Of a stretch of DNA of 64,000 bases, positions 1 to 11,818 are shown piece by piece. The position numbers were made by a program, and so were the translations under genes. Origin of the DNA: Pseudoxanthomonas wuyuanensis (lineage in GTDB: Bacteria > Pseudomonadota > Gammaproteobacteria > Xanthomonadales > Xanthomonadaceae); contig NZ_OCND01000005.1 in NCBI RefSeq assembly GCF_900215535.1, positions 179,501-243,500 of the forward strand, read 5' to 3'. Position 1 is the stretch's first letter, and every line of letters begins with the position of its first letter. The notes under the pieces are model-generated. The model had not been told where the DNA came from, did no database searches, and worked only from the letters and a program-made list of their open reading frames with translations.

Positions 1-1163
1 GCCAGCGGCAGATAGGCGGCCTGGCCGGGGGCGACGCAGAAGCTCAGCCCGACCAGGTTGGCGCGCATCGGGTCCAGCGAATCGGTTTCGCTGTCGAACG
101 CGAAGCGTCCGGCCTGCCGCAGCCGTTGCAACCAGTCATCGAGCTGGGCCTGGGTCAGGATGGTTTCGTACTCGCCGGGCGCCGACAGCGCCGCATCCGG
201 CGCCTCATCGCCGGCGCCGGAGGACTTTACGTAACCGGCTGCGGTGCCGCGCACGCTGAGTGTATCGCTGCGCGCATCGGCGGGCGCATCGCCGGCGCCG
301 CCGCCTTCCAGCTCCTTCAGCGCCTGGTTGAACCCGTAGCGGCGGTACAGTTCGCGCAGGGCCTCCACATGCCGCTCGCGCGGCGCCAGCGTCTCCGGGC
401 CGCCGTCCAGCGCCACATCGGTCTTGATGGTGACCAGTTCGCGGTTCAGCGGCAGGCGCGGCAGCGCCGCGCGCAGGTTCTCGCCGATCTTGCCCTTGAT
501 GCCGTCGGCCGCGGCGATGACGCCATCCAGCGTGCCGTATTCGCCCAGCCATTTGGCCGCGGTCTTGGGCCCGCACTTCTCCACGCCGGGCACGTTGTCG
601 ATGGTGTCACCCATCAGCGCCAGCAGGTCGACGATCTGATCCGGGCGCACGCCGAACTTCTCCACCACCGTGGCGTCCGAATCCAGCCGGCTGCCGCTCA
701 TGGTATTGACCAGCGCGATGGAGCCGCCGTTCGAGGCCGCGGGGCGCACCAGCTGGGCGAAGTCCTTGTCGCTGGTGGAGATGGTCACCTCCATGCCCTG
801 CGCGGCGCCCTGCAGCGCCAGCGTGCCGATCACATCGTCGGCCTCGACCCCTTCCACCCGCAGCAACGGGAACCCCAGCGCCTGCACGATGGCGATCATC
901 GGCTCGACCTGCGCGCGCAGTTCCTCCGGCATCGGCGGCCGGTTGGCCTTGTACTGCGGATAGAGCGCTTCGCGGAAGGTCGGGCCGCTGGCGTCGAGTA
1001 CGAACGCCATGTGATCGGGTTTTTCCTTCAACGTGGCGCGCAGCATGTTGACCACGCCGAACAGCGCCCCGGTGGGTTCGCCATCGGCGTTGGTCAGTGG
1101 CGGCAGCGCGTGAAAGGCGCGGAACAGATAGCTGGAGCCATCAATCAGGACGAGTCGGGTCAT
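1..1163 (-). CDS. polA: DNA polymerase I, N-terminal part (runs off the window)
   Basis: DNA polymerase I fills gaps and removes RNA primers during lagging-strand synthesis and excision repair. The visible 387 residues start MTRLVLIDGSSYLFRAFHAL, the classic PolA flap-exonuclease opening. They continue through the 5'-3' exonuclease (ANRPPMPEELR, SDKDFAQLV, MGDTIDNVPGV, GPKTAAKWL) to about residue 290. The proofreading domain follows, with FDSETDSLD placing Asp357 and Glu359 where E. coli has its metal ligands D355 and E357, so 3'-5' exonuclease activity is expected. The polymerase domain lies beyond position 1. The ATG at 1163 is the only sensible start. A small lipoprotein gene is divergent upstream. 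Confidence 0.97.
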   Translation of the reverse strand, partial: MTRLVLIDGSSYLFRAFHALPPLTNADGEPTGALFGVVNMLRATLKEKPDHMAFVLDASGPTFREALYPQYKANRPPMPEELRAQVEPMIAIVQALGFPLLRVEGVEADDVIGTLALQGAAQGMEVTISTSDKDFAQLVRPAASNGGSIALVNTMSGSRLDSDATVVEKFGVRPDQIVDLLALMGDTIDNVPGVEKCGPKTAAKWLGEYGTLDGVIAAADGIKGKIGENLRAALPRLPLNRELVTIKTDVALDGGPETLAPRERHVEALRELYRRYGFNQALKELEGGGAGDAPADARSDTLSVRGTAAGYVKSSGAGDEAPDAALSAPGEYETILTQAQLDDWLQRLRQAGRFAFDSETDSLDPMRANLVGLSFCVAPGQAAYLPL

Positions 1164-1258
1164 CCGGTGATTCTACGCGCACCGTCGCGCGGCACGTCAT
1201 GTGCGCATGGCCGCTTTCGGCGCATAATCGGGGCCTCGAATGCTGCCAGGAGCAGGCC

Positions 1259-1567
1259 ATGTTGCGCACGACTGTGGAAATCGCCCTGCTTGCCGGCCTG
1301 CTGGCGCTGGCCGGTTGCGCTTCGTTCGGCGGCGCGGACGTCGACCCCGGCGTGGACCTGGCCGATGCCCAGGTCGCGGTGCGCACCGAGAAGAACGGCG
1401 ACGTCATCGAGGAGTACCGGGTTGGCGGCCAGCTGCGGATGGTCAAGGTCACCCCGGTCCGCGGCCCGGCCTACTACCTGATCGACGAGAACGGCGACGG
1501 CCGTCTGGACAGGAGCAAGGGCAACAACGACGTCTCGCCGGTGTACTGGAAGCTCTACGGCTGGTGA
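1259..1567 (+). CDS. Small DUF2782-like lipoprotein
   Basis: A 102-residue predicted lipoprotein. The signal peptide is hydrophobic and ends in a lipobox (LALAGC) about 20 residues in, so the mature protein should be membrane-anchored in the envelope. The mature part carries the DUF2782 pattern: VRTEKNGDVIEEYRVGGQLR, then KVTPVRGPAYYLIDENGDG and a C-terminal YWKLYGW. The function of the family is unknown. The start was chosen at 1259 because AGGAG lies just upstream; a longer frame reading from 1097 has no ribosome site and would bury the signal peptide. It is divergent from polA, an arrangement I recall from other Xanthomonadaceae. Confidence 0.85.
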   Translation: MLRTTVEIALLAGLLALAGCASFGGADVDPGVDLADAQVAVRTEKNGDVIEEYRVGGQLRMVKVTPVRGPAYYLIDENGDGRLDRSKGNNDVSPVYWKLYGW

Positions 1568-1613
1568 AGGGCCCGGGGTCCCACGCGCTGCCGGACACGG
1601 AGAAACCGGCGGA

Positions 1614-2060
1614 TCAGCGGATCACCAGCACCGGAATCCTGCTGCGCGCCAGCACCTCGCTGGTCTGGCTGCCCAGCACCAGCCGCCCCAGACCGCGCCG
1701 GCCATGCGAGGCCATCACGATCAGATCGCTGCCGCGGGCTTCGGCGGTCTCGATGATGGCATCGGCGGCGTAGCGGTCCGGTACGTGCACCACCTCGGCG
1801 GCGATGCCTGCCGCCTGGGCCTTCTCGCGTGCCGCATCCAGGACCCGCGTGGCGGCTTCCTGCTGGGCGCGTTGGTACTCCGGTAGCAGGTTGTAGGCGC
1901 CGCCCCAGCCCAGAGCGCCCTCGTAGCCGGTCACCTGCGGCTCGCTGACGGTGACCACCGCCACTTCGGCCTGCAGTTGCGACGCCAGCACCAGTCCCTG
2001 CTCGAGCCCGCGCGCGGCCAGCTCGGAACCATCGACGGCAATCAGGATGCGCTTGTACAT
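1614..2060 (-). CDS. Universal stress protein, UspA family
   Basis: A single-domain UspA protein of 148 residues, starting MYKRILIAVDGSELAARGLE. The C-terminal nucleotide loop reads ASHGRRGLGRLVLGS, the ATP-binding-type pattern with Ala in place of the first Gly, so it probably binds ATP. Such proteins promote survival under growth arrest, oxygen limitation or respiratory inhibition. The ATG at 2060 is preferred to an in-frame TTG at 2072 because GGAG lies at proper distance before the ATG. A perfect FNR-type box and a matched -10 hexamer lie upstream, so the gene is probably switched on at low oxygen. It is monocistronic. Confidence 0.93.
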   Translation of the reverse strand: MYKRILIAVDGSELAARGLEQGLVLASQLQAEVAVVTVSEPQVTGYEGALGWGGAYNLLPEYQRAQQEAATRVLDAAREKAQAAGIAAEVVHVPDRYAADAIIETAEARGSDLIVMASHGRRGLGRLVLGSQTSEVLARSRIPVLVIR

Positions 2061-2089
2061 GGCGTGCTCCAACGGCGGACGATGGCGTC

Positions 2090-2131
2090 ATTACACGCCA
2101 GAACCGCCGCCGCGGTGTTGATCCGAATCAA
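2090..2131 (-). promoter_or_regulatory. Predicted FNR/ANR-dependent promoter of the uspA-like gene
   Basis: On the minus strand a perfect FNR/ANR consensus, TTGAT-TCGG-ATCAA, covers 2131-2118. Exactly 22 bases later comes the -10-like hexamer TGTAAT at 2095-2090. That spacing is what a class II FNR promoter needs (box centred at -41.5). It puts the transcription start near 2083, 23 bases before the ATG at 2060. No good -35 hexamer is seen, as expected for activator-dependent promoters. Confidence 0.75.
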
Positions 2132-2156
2132 GTTTCCGATGGCCGGCCGCGCCGGC

Positions 2157-4349
<2,193 letters not shown>

Positions 4350-4435
4350 CGCGGCATTTTACAGGAGCGGCGGATGCACCGGCTGCGACAGCCGCGCATG
4401 CCATTCCGGAAAACGCAGCGTTTGGCCGAATTCGC

Positions 4436-4454
4436 CCGGCCCGCCGCGGGCCGG
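4436..4454. terminator. GC hairpin downstream of the yqhA-like gene
   Basis: An 8-bp perfect stem (CCGGCCCG/CGGGCCGG) with a 3-base loop lies between uvrD and the yqhA-like gene. It sits 40 bases past the latter's stop. There is no T-run, so it may act as a weak or Rho-assisted terminator. Confidence 0.35.
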
Positions 4455-4495
4455 AGCCGACACAGCAGCCAGGCAAGCCCGGCTCTGCGAAAGCT

Positions 4496-5101
4496 TCAGT
4501 GCGTGGCGTGTTCGCGCTTGGTCGAGCTTTGGGTCATCAGCTTGTCGGTGTAGGCAATGCCGACCGCCGACAGGATGAAGACGATATGGATGATGGTCTG
4601 CCACATCACGCCCTGGGCGGTGAACTTGCTGCCCGGCATGCCCAAGTCGCCCACTTCGATGAACGTCTTTAGCAAATGGATGGAGGAGATGCCGATGATC
4701 GCCATTGCCAGCTTGACCTTCAGCACCGAGGCATTGACATGGCTCAGCCATTCCGGCTGATCCGGATGGCCTTCCAGGCGCAACCGCGAAACGAAGGTCT
4801 CGTAGCCGCCGACGATCACCATCACCAGCAGGTTGGAGATCATCACCACGTCGATCAGGCCCAGCACGATCAGCATGATCGCGACTTCGGCGGTCGGCCC
4901 GCCCTCGGCCAGCGCCGCGGCCTGTGCCTCCTCATTGCCGTTCAGGAAAACCTGATGGATCAGATGCACCAGTTCCACACCGAACTGCCACACATACACC
5001 GCCTGGGCGAAGATCAGTCCCAGATACAGCGGCAGTTGCAACCACCGCGAGGCGAAAATCAGGTTGGGCAGAAAACCGAGACGGGCAGGAGGTTGCGACA
5101 T
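4496..5101 (-). CDS. YqhA-type inner-membrane protein (UPF0114)
   Basis: A 201-residue membrane protein of the UPF0114/YqhA family; its function is not established. It opens [26 protein letters not shown], the family signature, and has about four transmembrane segments. These include the run [37 protein letters not shown] and a last helix near [18 protein letters not shown]. The ATG at 5101 ([12 protein letters not shown]) is preferred to an in-frame TTG at 5122, although neither has a strong ribosome site. It is divergent from the GST gene. Confidence 0.85.
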   Translation of the reverse strand: MSQPPARLGFLPNLIFASRWLQLPLYLGLIFAQAVYVWQFGVELVHLIHQVFLNGNEEAQAAALAEGGPTAEVAIMLIVLGLIDVVMISNLLVMVIVGGYETFVSRLRLEGHPDQPEWLSHVNASVLKVKLAMAIIGISSIHLLKTFIEVGDLGMPGSKFTAQGVMWQTIIHIVFILSAVGIAYTDKLMTQSSTKREHATH

Positions 5102-5219
5102 GGGCGGGACACTGCTTTCCAAGGATGCGGCAGAGTACCGGCCCGCGATGACACTGCCAAGCGGAACCGGCGGCTAAACTCGCACATCGCACCCGCCATC
5201 CCCACTCAGGAGCCGCCTC

Positions 5220-5924
5220 ATGATCGATCTGCACTATTGGCCAACGCCCAACGGCCACAAGGTCACGCTGCTGCTGGAGGAAACCGGCCTGGACTACACG
5301 ATCAAGCCGGTGAATATTGGCGCCGGCGATCAGTTCAAGCCGGAATTCCTGGCCATTTCGCCCAACAACAAGATGCCGGCCATTGTCGATCACGCGCCGG
5401 CCGATGGCGGCGCGCCGCTCGGCGTGTTCGAATCCGGCGCGATCTTGCTGTACCTGGCCAACAAGACCGGCCGCTTCTTCGGTGCGGACACGCGGCAGAA
5501 GGTGGCGGTGAACCAGTGGCTGATGTGGCAGATGGGCGGCCTGGGTCCGATGACCGGGCAGTATGGCCACTTCAACGTCTATGCGCCGGAAAAGATCGCC
5601 TACGCCATCGACCGCTATACGCGCGAAGCCCAGCGCCTGCTTGGCGTGCTGGATCAGCAGCTGCAAGGCAGGGCGTTCGTGGCCGGCGATGACTACAGCA
5701 TCGCCGACATGGCCATTTTCCCGTGGGTCAACCCATACGATGCGGCGCCGCTGGACCTGCAGCCGTATGCCCAGGTACGCCGCTGGCACGCCGCCATCGC
5801 CGCGCGCCCGGCCACTGGGCGCGCCTACGCATTGAAACAGCAGGTCAATCCCAATGCCGGCCAGCCGCTGAGCGAGGAAGAGCGCAAGCATCTGTTCGGC
5901 CAGGGGACAAAAAGCCCGGTGTAG
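5220..5924 (+). CDS. yfcG: Glutathione S-transferase family, YfcG-like disulfide reductase
   Basis: A 234-residue cytosolic GST of the Nu/YfcG type. E. coli YfcG reduces small disulfides with glutathione rather than conjugating substrates. The N-terminal thioredoxin fold reads WPTPNGHKVTLLLEETGLDY; Thr9 and Asn11 correspond to the glutathione-contacting residues I recall for YfcG. The cis-Pro loop KMPAIVDH and the glutathione motif FESGAILLYLA follow, then the alpha-helical domain with YSIADMAIFPWVNPY. AGGAG stands before the ATG. The stop codon overlaps the left end of a REP-like hairpin. It appears to be transcribed alone. Confidence 0.93.
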   Translation: MIDLHYWPTPNGHKVTLLLEETGLDYTIKPVNIGAGDQFKPEFLAISPNNKMPAIVDHAPADGGAPLGVFESGAILLYLANKTGRFFGADTRQKVAVNQWLMWQMGGLGPMTGQYGHFNVYAPEKIAYAIDRYTREAQRLLGVLDQQLQGRAFVAGDDYSIADMAIFPWVNPYDAAPLDLQPYAQVRRWHAAIAARPATGRAYALKQQVNPNAGQPLSEEERKHLFGQGTKSPV

Positions 5925-6003
5925 GAGCGCCGTCCCCGGCGCGAGCTCTGGCTTTGTGGCAGGGTCAAGGGAAGATCTCGCGGCCGGGAGGCCGCTCCCA
6001 CAG
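5921..6003. repeat. REP-like inverted repeat (divergent copy)
   Basis: GTAGGAGCG at the left and CGCTCCCAC at the right bracket GC-rich arms (GCCGTCCCCGGCGCGA / TCTCGCGGCCGGGAGG). It is a diverged member of the REP family found eight times in the window, placed directly on the stop codon of the GST gene. Confidence 0.6.
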
Positions 6004-6043
6004 CCCGCGCTCCCACAGGCATCGCCTCCGATCCGGGTGATAA

Positions 6044-8305
<2,262 letters not shown>

Positions 8306-8325
8306 TCGCGCGCAAGGATCCGACG

Positions 8326-8790
8326 ATGAACATGAGCGCAACCGCGCAACCCAACTGGTGGACCCGCAACTGGAAGTGGTTCGTGCCGGTGCTGGCGGTG
8401 ACGCTGGCGTTGCTGTTTGCGGCCGCCATCGCCGGGTTCCTTGCGCTGGTGATGGGAATGATGAAATCCTCCGAGCCCTATCGGCAGGCGATGGCGCGCG
8501 CGCAGGCCGAGCCGGCGGTGATCGCGGCATTCGGCGAGCCGATCGCCGATGGCTGGTTCGTGCAGGGCAATATCAACATCAGCGGCAGTTCCGGGGACGC
8601 CAGCCTGGCCATTCCGGTGCGCGGCCCCAACGGCGAAGGCAAGATCTATGTGGACGCCATCCGTACGGCAGGGGCGTGGGAATACCGCACGCTGATCGTG
8701 GAGCTGGGCGATGGCGAACGCCGCATCGATCTGGGCGACAAGGCTCGGGCCGGGATTGCCGCGTTGCCGGAACGGGAACCGCCGCTGTGA
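8326..8790 (+). CDS. Coa1-like membrane protein (cytochrome oxidase assembly factor family)
   Basis: A 154-residue protein with one N-terminal transmembrane helix (FVPVLAVTLALLFAAAIAGFLALVMG) and a soluble domain. That domain reads SEPYRQAMARAQAEPAVIAAFGEPI, then GNINISGSSGDASLAIPVRGPNGEGKIYVDA and WEYRTLIVEL. This is the pattern of the bacterial cytochrome oxidase complex assembly protein 1 superfamily. The bacterial members are not functionally proven to assist cytochrome oxidase, so the role is inferred. AAGGAT precedes the ATG. It starts 20 bases after the DPP IV stop and is probably co-transcribed with it. Confidence 0.75.
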   Translation: MNMSATAQPNWWTRNWKWFVPVLAVTLALLFAAAIAGFLALVMGMMKSSEPYRQAMARAQAEPAVIAAFGEPIADGWFVQGNINISGSSGDASLAIPVRGPNGEGKIYVDAIRTAGAWEYRTLIVELGDGERRIDLGDKARAGIAALPEREPPL

Positions 8791-9140
8791 CCTCCGCCTG
8801 ATTGTCCGCTCCGGAGTAGCGGCGTAGCGGGGCCGGACTTTTCCGGAGAAAGCCGCCCATGAAGCCGCTCGTCCCTGCCATTGCGCTGATCCTGGGCGCG
8901 CCCTGCCCGCACTGGCGCAAGCCGTTCGTGCCGGCGCAGCGGAAGAAAAAGTAGCGGGCTTCGGGTCGGTGCATCGATAGCCCGATCATCCCGGTGGCTG
9001 GGACCCTGATGCCGGAACGCCGCTGGGGCCCGGCCTGCGCCGGGATGACGAAGGTATCGCCGCCTGGCCCGCAACGTTCCTGGATGCGTCGATGGCGGCA
9101 GCGCGGACCCTTCCGTGCTGCCGCCTCAAGCCTGGCGGGA
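8791..9140. other. Intergenic stretch with a doubtful 31-codon ORF
   Basis: No convincing gene. A small + strand ORF at 8859-8954 has GGAG in front and begins MKPLVPAIALILGA, like a signal peptide, then turns basic (FVPAQRKKK). A one-base frame change at the end of the hydrophobic part would give the better cleavage-like stretch ALPALAQA. It may therefore be a tiny secreted peptide or a frameshifted remnant. From about 8985 to 9060 there are short GC inverted repeats of the CCGGCCTGCGCCGGGATGA type, common in intergenic DNA of these genomes. Confidence 0.35.
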
Positions 9141-9599
9141 TCAGTTTTCCGGTTCGGGCTGCACCAGCGAACCCGGCTCCACCGGCGTGCCCGGCGGCAC
9201 GTAGATGGCCACGCCGGCCGCGCGCCGCTGGGTGGTGGGGATGCCGATGCCGACACCGCCGCCGCTGTGACGGCCGTAGCTGCCGGCGCCGACCGACATG
9301 CCGACCGGCGAACCGCTGGAACCCACCCCCATCAGCACCACGCCGTTGGCGCCCAGCGCGGCCGCTTCCCGTTTCAGCCGGGCGACCGCGGCATCGGTCT
9401 GGCCTTGGGTGCCGAACCCGACCGCGCTGGTGGACTCCAGTTGCGCGATCTCCTGCGAGCCGGCTGGCGGAGTGCGGTAGATCTGGACCTGGGCCGGGTC
9501 GACCGGCGGACGCGGCTGCCCGAGCATGACCTTGGAACTGCCGGCGCACCCGCCCAGTACGGCAGCCAATGCAAGGGTTGCGACAAGACGTAGCGCCAT
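9141..9599 (-). CDS. Uncharacterised outer-envelope lipoprotein
   Basis: A 152-residue predicted lipoprotein: MALRLVATLALAAVLGGCAGSS has a clear lipobox (LGGC). The mature domain contains VQIYRTPPAGSQEIAQLESTSAVGF...AAVARLKREAAALGANGVVLMGVG. This resembles small lipoproteins that bury a helix ending in a GAN(G/A)V motif (RcsF/DUF4156-like folds); I cannot assign a family securely. It is followed by a glycine/serine-rich stretch and a proline-rich tail. The ATG at 9599 has GGAG nine bases upstream and puts the signal peptide at the N-terminus. It is divergent from xanB2. Confidence 0.75.
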   Translation of the reverse strand: MALRLVATLALAAVLGGCAGSSKVMLGQPRPPVDPAQVQIYRTPPAGSQEIAQLESTSAVGFGTQGQTDAAVARLKREAAALGANGVVLMGVGSSGSPVGMSVGAGSYGRHSGGGVGIGIPTTQRRAAGVAIYVPPGTPVEPGSLVQPEPEN

Positions 9600-9735
9600 G
9601 ACGAAGGTCTCCGTTGGAACCTGCGGCCCATGTTCCGCCGCGGCCGCTGAATATCGCATATCCGCTGTCGACGGCGGGGTTGCCCGCAGCGGGCGCGTTA
9701 TCATTGCGCCCCTGAATGTGCCATTCCCGTCCCCG

Positions 9736-10752
9736 ATGAGTGTTGTTCCCGAGCCCCAGTCCGGACCGCTGCGGCTGGCCGTCGATTATGTGCATGCCAG
9801 CTCGCCCGGCGCCCTGCTGACCCTGCCGGAAACGCTGGCGGTGTTCGGTTTCGGCGGGCTGACGCCCGAGCGCTCCGAAGTCGCCGATGCCCGCTACCTG
9901 CGGGTGCCGCTGTCGGCACCGGCGGGGAGTGCGCCGCTGGAAGTCTGGCGCGCAACCGGGCCGGTGAGGCACGGCTTCAGCGACGGCATCGCCCACAGCA
10001 GCGATGGCGAATTGCAGTTTGGTGCGCTGGAAGTGGCCGAGCACCAGGGCGACATCCTGCAGGCCAGCCAGACGCTGTATGCGCGGCTGGCCGCCTTCTG
10101 GCGCGGCAGCGGCTATCCGCACCTGCTGCGCATCTGGAACTATCTGGACGCCATCACCGATGGCGAAGGCGACGACGAGCGCTACCGGCAGTTCTGCGTC
10201 GGCCGGGTGCGCGGGCTCGGGCAGCTGGATACCCGTGCATTGCCGGCCGCCACCGCGATTGGCTGCCGCGACGGCCGGCGCGTGTTGCAGGTGTACTGGC
10301 TGGCGGCGCGCACGCCGGGCACGCCGGTGGAGAATCCGCGCCAGGTCAGCGCCTACCGCTATCCGCGCGAATACGGCCCGCAATCGCCGAGTTTCGCGCG
10401 CGCGCTGCTGCCGCCATCGGCGCAGATGCCGCTGTTGCTGTCCGGCACCGCCAGCATCGTCGGCCACGCATCGCAGCACGCCGAATCGTTGAAGGCGCAG
10501 TTGGACGAAACCCTGACCAACCTGGACAGCCTGATCGCGGTGGCGCGTGCGCGCCGCCCGGATCTGCCGGCGCACCTGGGGCCGTCATCGCGGCTGAAGA
10601 TCTACCTGCGCGATGGCGAGGACGCCGATGCGGTCAAGGCGCAGCTGGCGGCCCGGCTCGGCAACCAGGTGCCGTATCTGCTGCTGCAGGCCGACGTGTG
10701 CCGGCGCGAACTGCTGGTGGAAATCGAGGGCATGCACGGCGTGCTGGCTTGA
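9736..10752 (+). CDS. xanB2: XanB2-type chorismatase (3-/4-hydroxybenzoate synthase)
   Basis: A 338-residue protein of the FkbO/Hyg5/XanB2 chorismatase family, which splits chorismate into hydroxybenzoate and pyruvate. In Xanthomonas XanB2 feeds 3-hydroxybenzoate to the yellow pigment xanthomonadin and 4-hydroxybenzoate to ubiquinone. Recognisable segments are FGFGGLTPERSE, EVWRATGPVRHGFSDGI, HQGDILQASQTLYARL, GTASIVGHASQH and the C-terminal KIYLRD...LLLQADVCRRELLVEIEG. Cys322 and Glu329, seven residues apart, appear to match the Cys and Glu I recall as decisive in Hyg5. The start is ATG 9736. No pigment polyketide genes flank it, so it stands apart from any xanthomonadin cluster in this window. 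Confidence 0.88.
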   Translation: MSVVPEPQSGPLRLAVDYVHASSPGALLTLPETLAVFGFGGLTPERSEVADARYLRVPLSAPAGSAPLEVWRATGPVRHGFSDGIAHSSDGELQFGALEVAEHQGDILQASQTLYARLAAFWRGSGYPHLLRIWNYLDAITDGEGDDERYRQFCVGRVRGLGQLDTRALPAATAIGCRDGRRVLQVYWLAARTPGTPVENPRQVSAYRYPREYGPQSPSFARALLPPSAQMPLLLSGTASIVGHASQHAESLKAQLDETLTNLDSLIAVARARRPDLPAHLGPSSRLKIYLRDGEDADAVKAQLAARLGNQVPYLLLQADVCRRELLVEIEGMHGVLA

Positions 10753-10828
10753 TCTTGCGCGCCGCGGGCCTATAGTCGTCACGCGCCAGCGCTTTGTCCC
10801 TTCAACCTTTTACGGAGCCAGAACCGCC

Positions 10829-11077
10829 ATGGGCCTGATCAGTCTGCTGTGGGGCATCGTCTCGATGATCTGGATGATCCTGGCGCTGATCCCGCTGCTG
10901 GGATGGGGCAACTGGTTCCTGATCCCGTTCGCCGCGGTCGGCGCGATCATCGCCGCAATCGGCATCCTGTTCACTTCCCCCGGCAATCGCGGCCGCGCCA
11001 AGACCGGGCTGGTGCTCAACGGCATTGTCATCGTGGTGGGCATCGTCCGCCTGTCGCTGGGTGGCGGGGTCATCTAG
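10829..11077 (+). CDS. Small two-to-three-helix membrane protein
   Basis: An 82-residue hydrophobic protein (MGLISLLWGIVSMIWMILALIP...). Two long transmembrane stretches cover about residues 5-50, then comes a short polar loop (TSPGNRGRAKTG) and a third hydrophobic stretch (LVLNGIVIVVGIVRLSL). The layout resembles DUF4190-like small membrane proteins, but the family cannot be assigned with confidence. GGAG precedes the ATG. It follows xanB2 by 76 bases on the same strand. The next 288 bases, up to 11365, show no gene, only a stray GGGGCTGTTG motif at about 11092, also seen at 54926. Confidence 0.65.
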   Translation: MGLISLLWGIVSMIWMILALIPLLGWGNWFLIPFAAVGAIIAAIGILFTSPGNRGRAKTGLVLNGIVIVVGIVRLSLGGGVI

Positions 11078-11365
11078 CCCTGGATTCCTAGGGGCTGTTG
11101 CCGTTTCCCGAGCAGGGCCGGCCGCGTCCGCATGAGGGCCGATCCATGGCGTGAGCGCGATGCCCATGCGGTGGCCCCTTCCTTCCCGATCTGGCCGTTC
11201 GGCGCCGCAAGCGACGTGGCGCTTGAACCGCGGTCGCGTGCGGGCGCAGACTCGCCAACGGCCAGGCCTTCCCCCGGCACCAACGCCTGGTCATGTCCTC
11301 CTGCGGTCCCGCGTGACCCACGGGCATGCGGACTGCGGGTATTCCACCGTTGCCCGGAGAGCACG

Positions 11366-11818
11366 ATGAAAAGCATGACCCACCCCTGGTGGCTGCTTGC
11401 GGGACTGGCTGTCTTCCCTGCCGCACAGGCCGGCAGCCAGAGCACCGACAGCAGCACTGAAGCCGCCGTTCCCGCAACCGCCGACAGCAAGATCGCCATC
11501 GATCCCGCCACCGGAAAGCCTCGCCCGCTGACCGCCGAAGAACGCCAGCAACTGGCCGCACAGCGGCCTGCCGCAGCGGCAAAATCGCGCCGCAGCGAGC
11601 CGCTGGGCGCCGGCAAGCGGGGGTTCGTTGCGCCGGCCACCGAAGCCGAAGCGCAGGCGAGCCTGCGCACCCTGCCCGGGGGCGCGGTCATGCAGCAGGT
11701 ACCGGAATCCATGATGTCCGAGCTGACCGTGTACCGCGATGCCGAAGGCCGGCTCCATCTTCGCCATGGCGACAGCAGCGCTGCACCGCAGTCGACGGAG
11801 GAGCCGCCCCATGAATAG
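11366..11818 (+). CDS. Secreted 150-residue protein upstream of the PA-domain protease
   Basis: An unrecognised exported protein. A signal peptide (MKSMTHPWWLLAGLAVFPAAQAG) is followed by a low-complexity Ala/Ser/Thr/Gln-rich region containing DPATGKPRPLTAEERQQLAAQ. After that comes a short conserved-looking tail, GFVAPATEAEAQASLRTLPGGAVMQQVPESMMSEL then TVYRDAEGRLHLRHGD. The stop codon lies inside the start of the downstream protease gene (overlap 11811-11818), so the two are probably translationally coupled. It may be a partner, propeptide-like chaperone or inhibitor of that protease; this is inference from the overlap only. The pattern (secretion signal, DPATGK) recurs upstream of similar proteases as far as I recall. 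Confidence 0.7.
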   Translation: MKSMTHPWWLLAGLAVFPAAQAGSQSTDSSTEAAVPATADSKIAIDPATGKPRPLTAEERQQLAAQRPAAAAKSRRSEPLGAGKRGFVAPATEAEAQASLRTLPGGAVMQQVPESMMSELTVYRDAEGRLHLRHGDSSAAPQSTEEPPHE

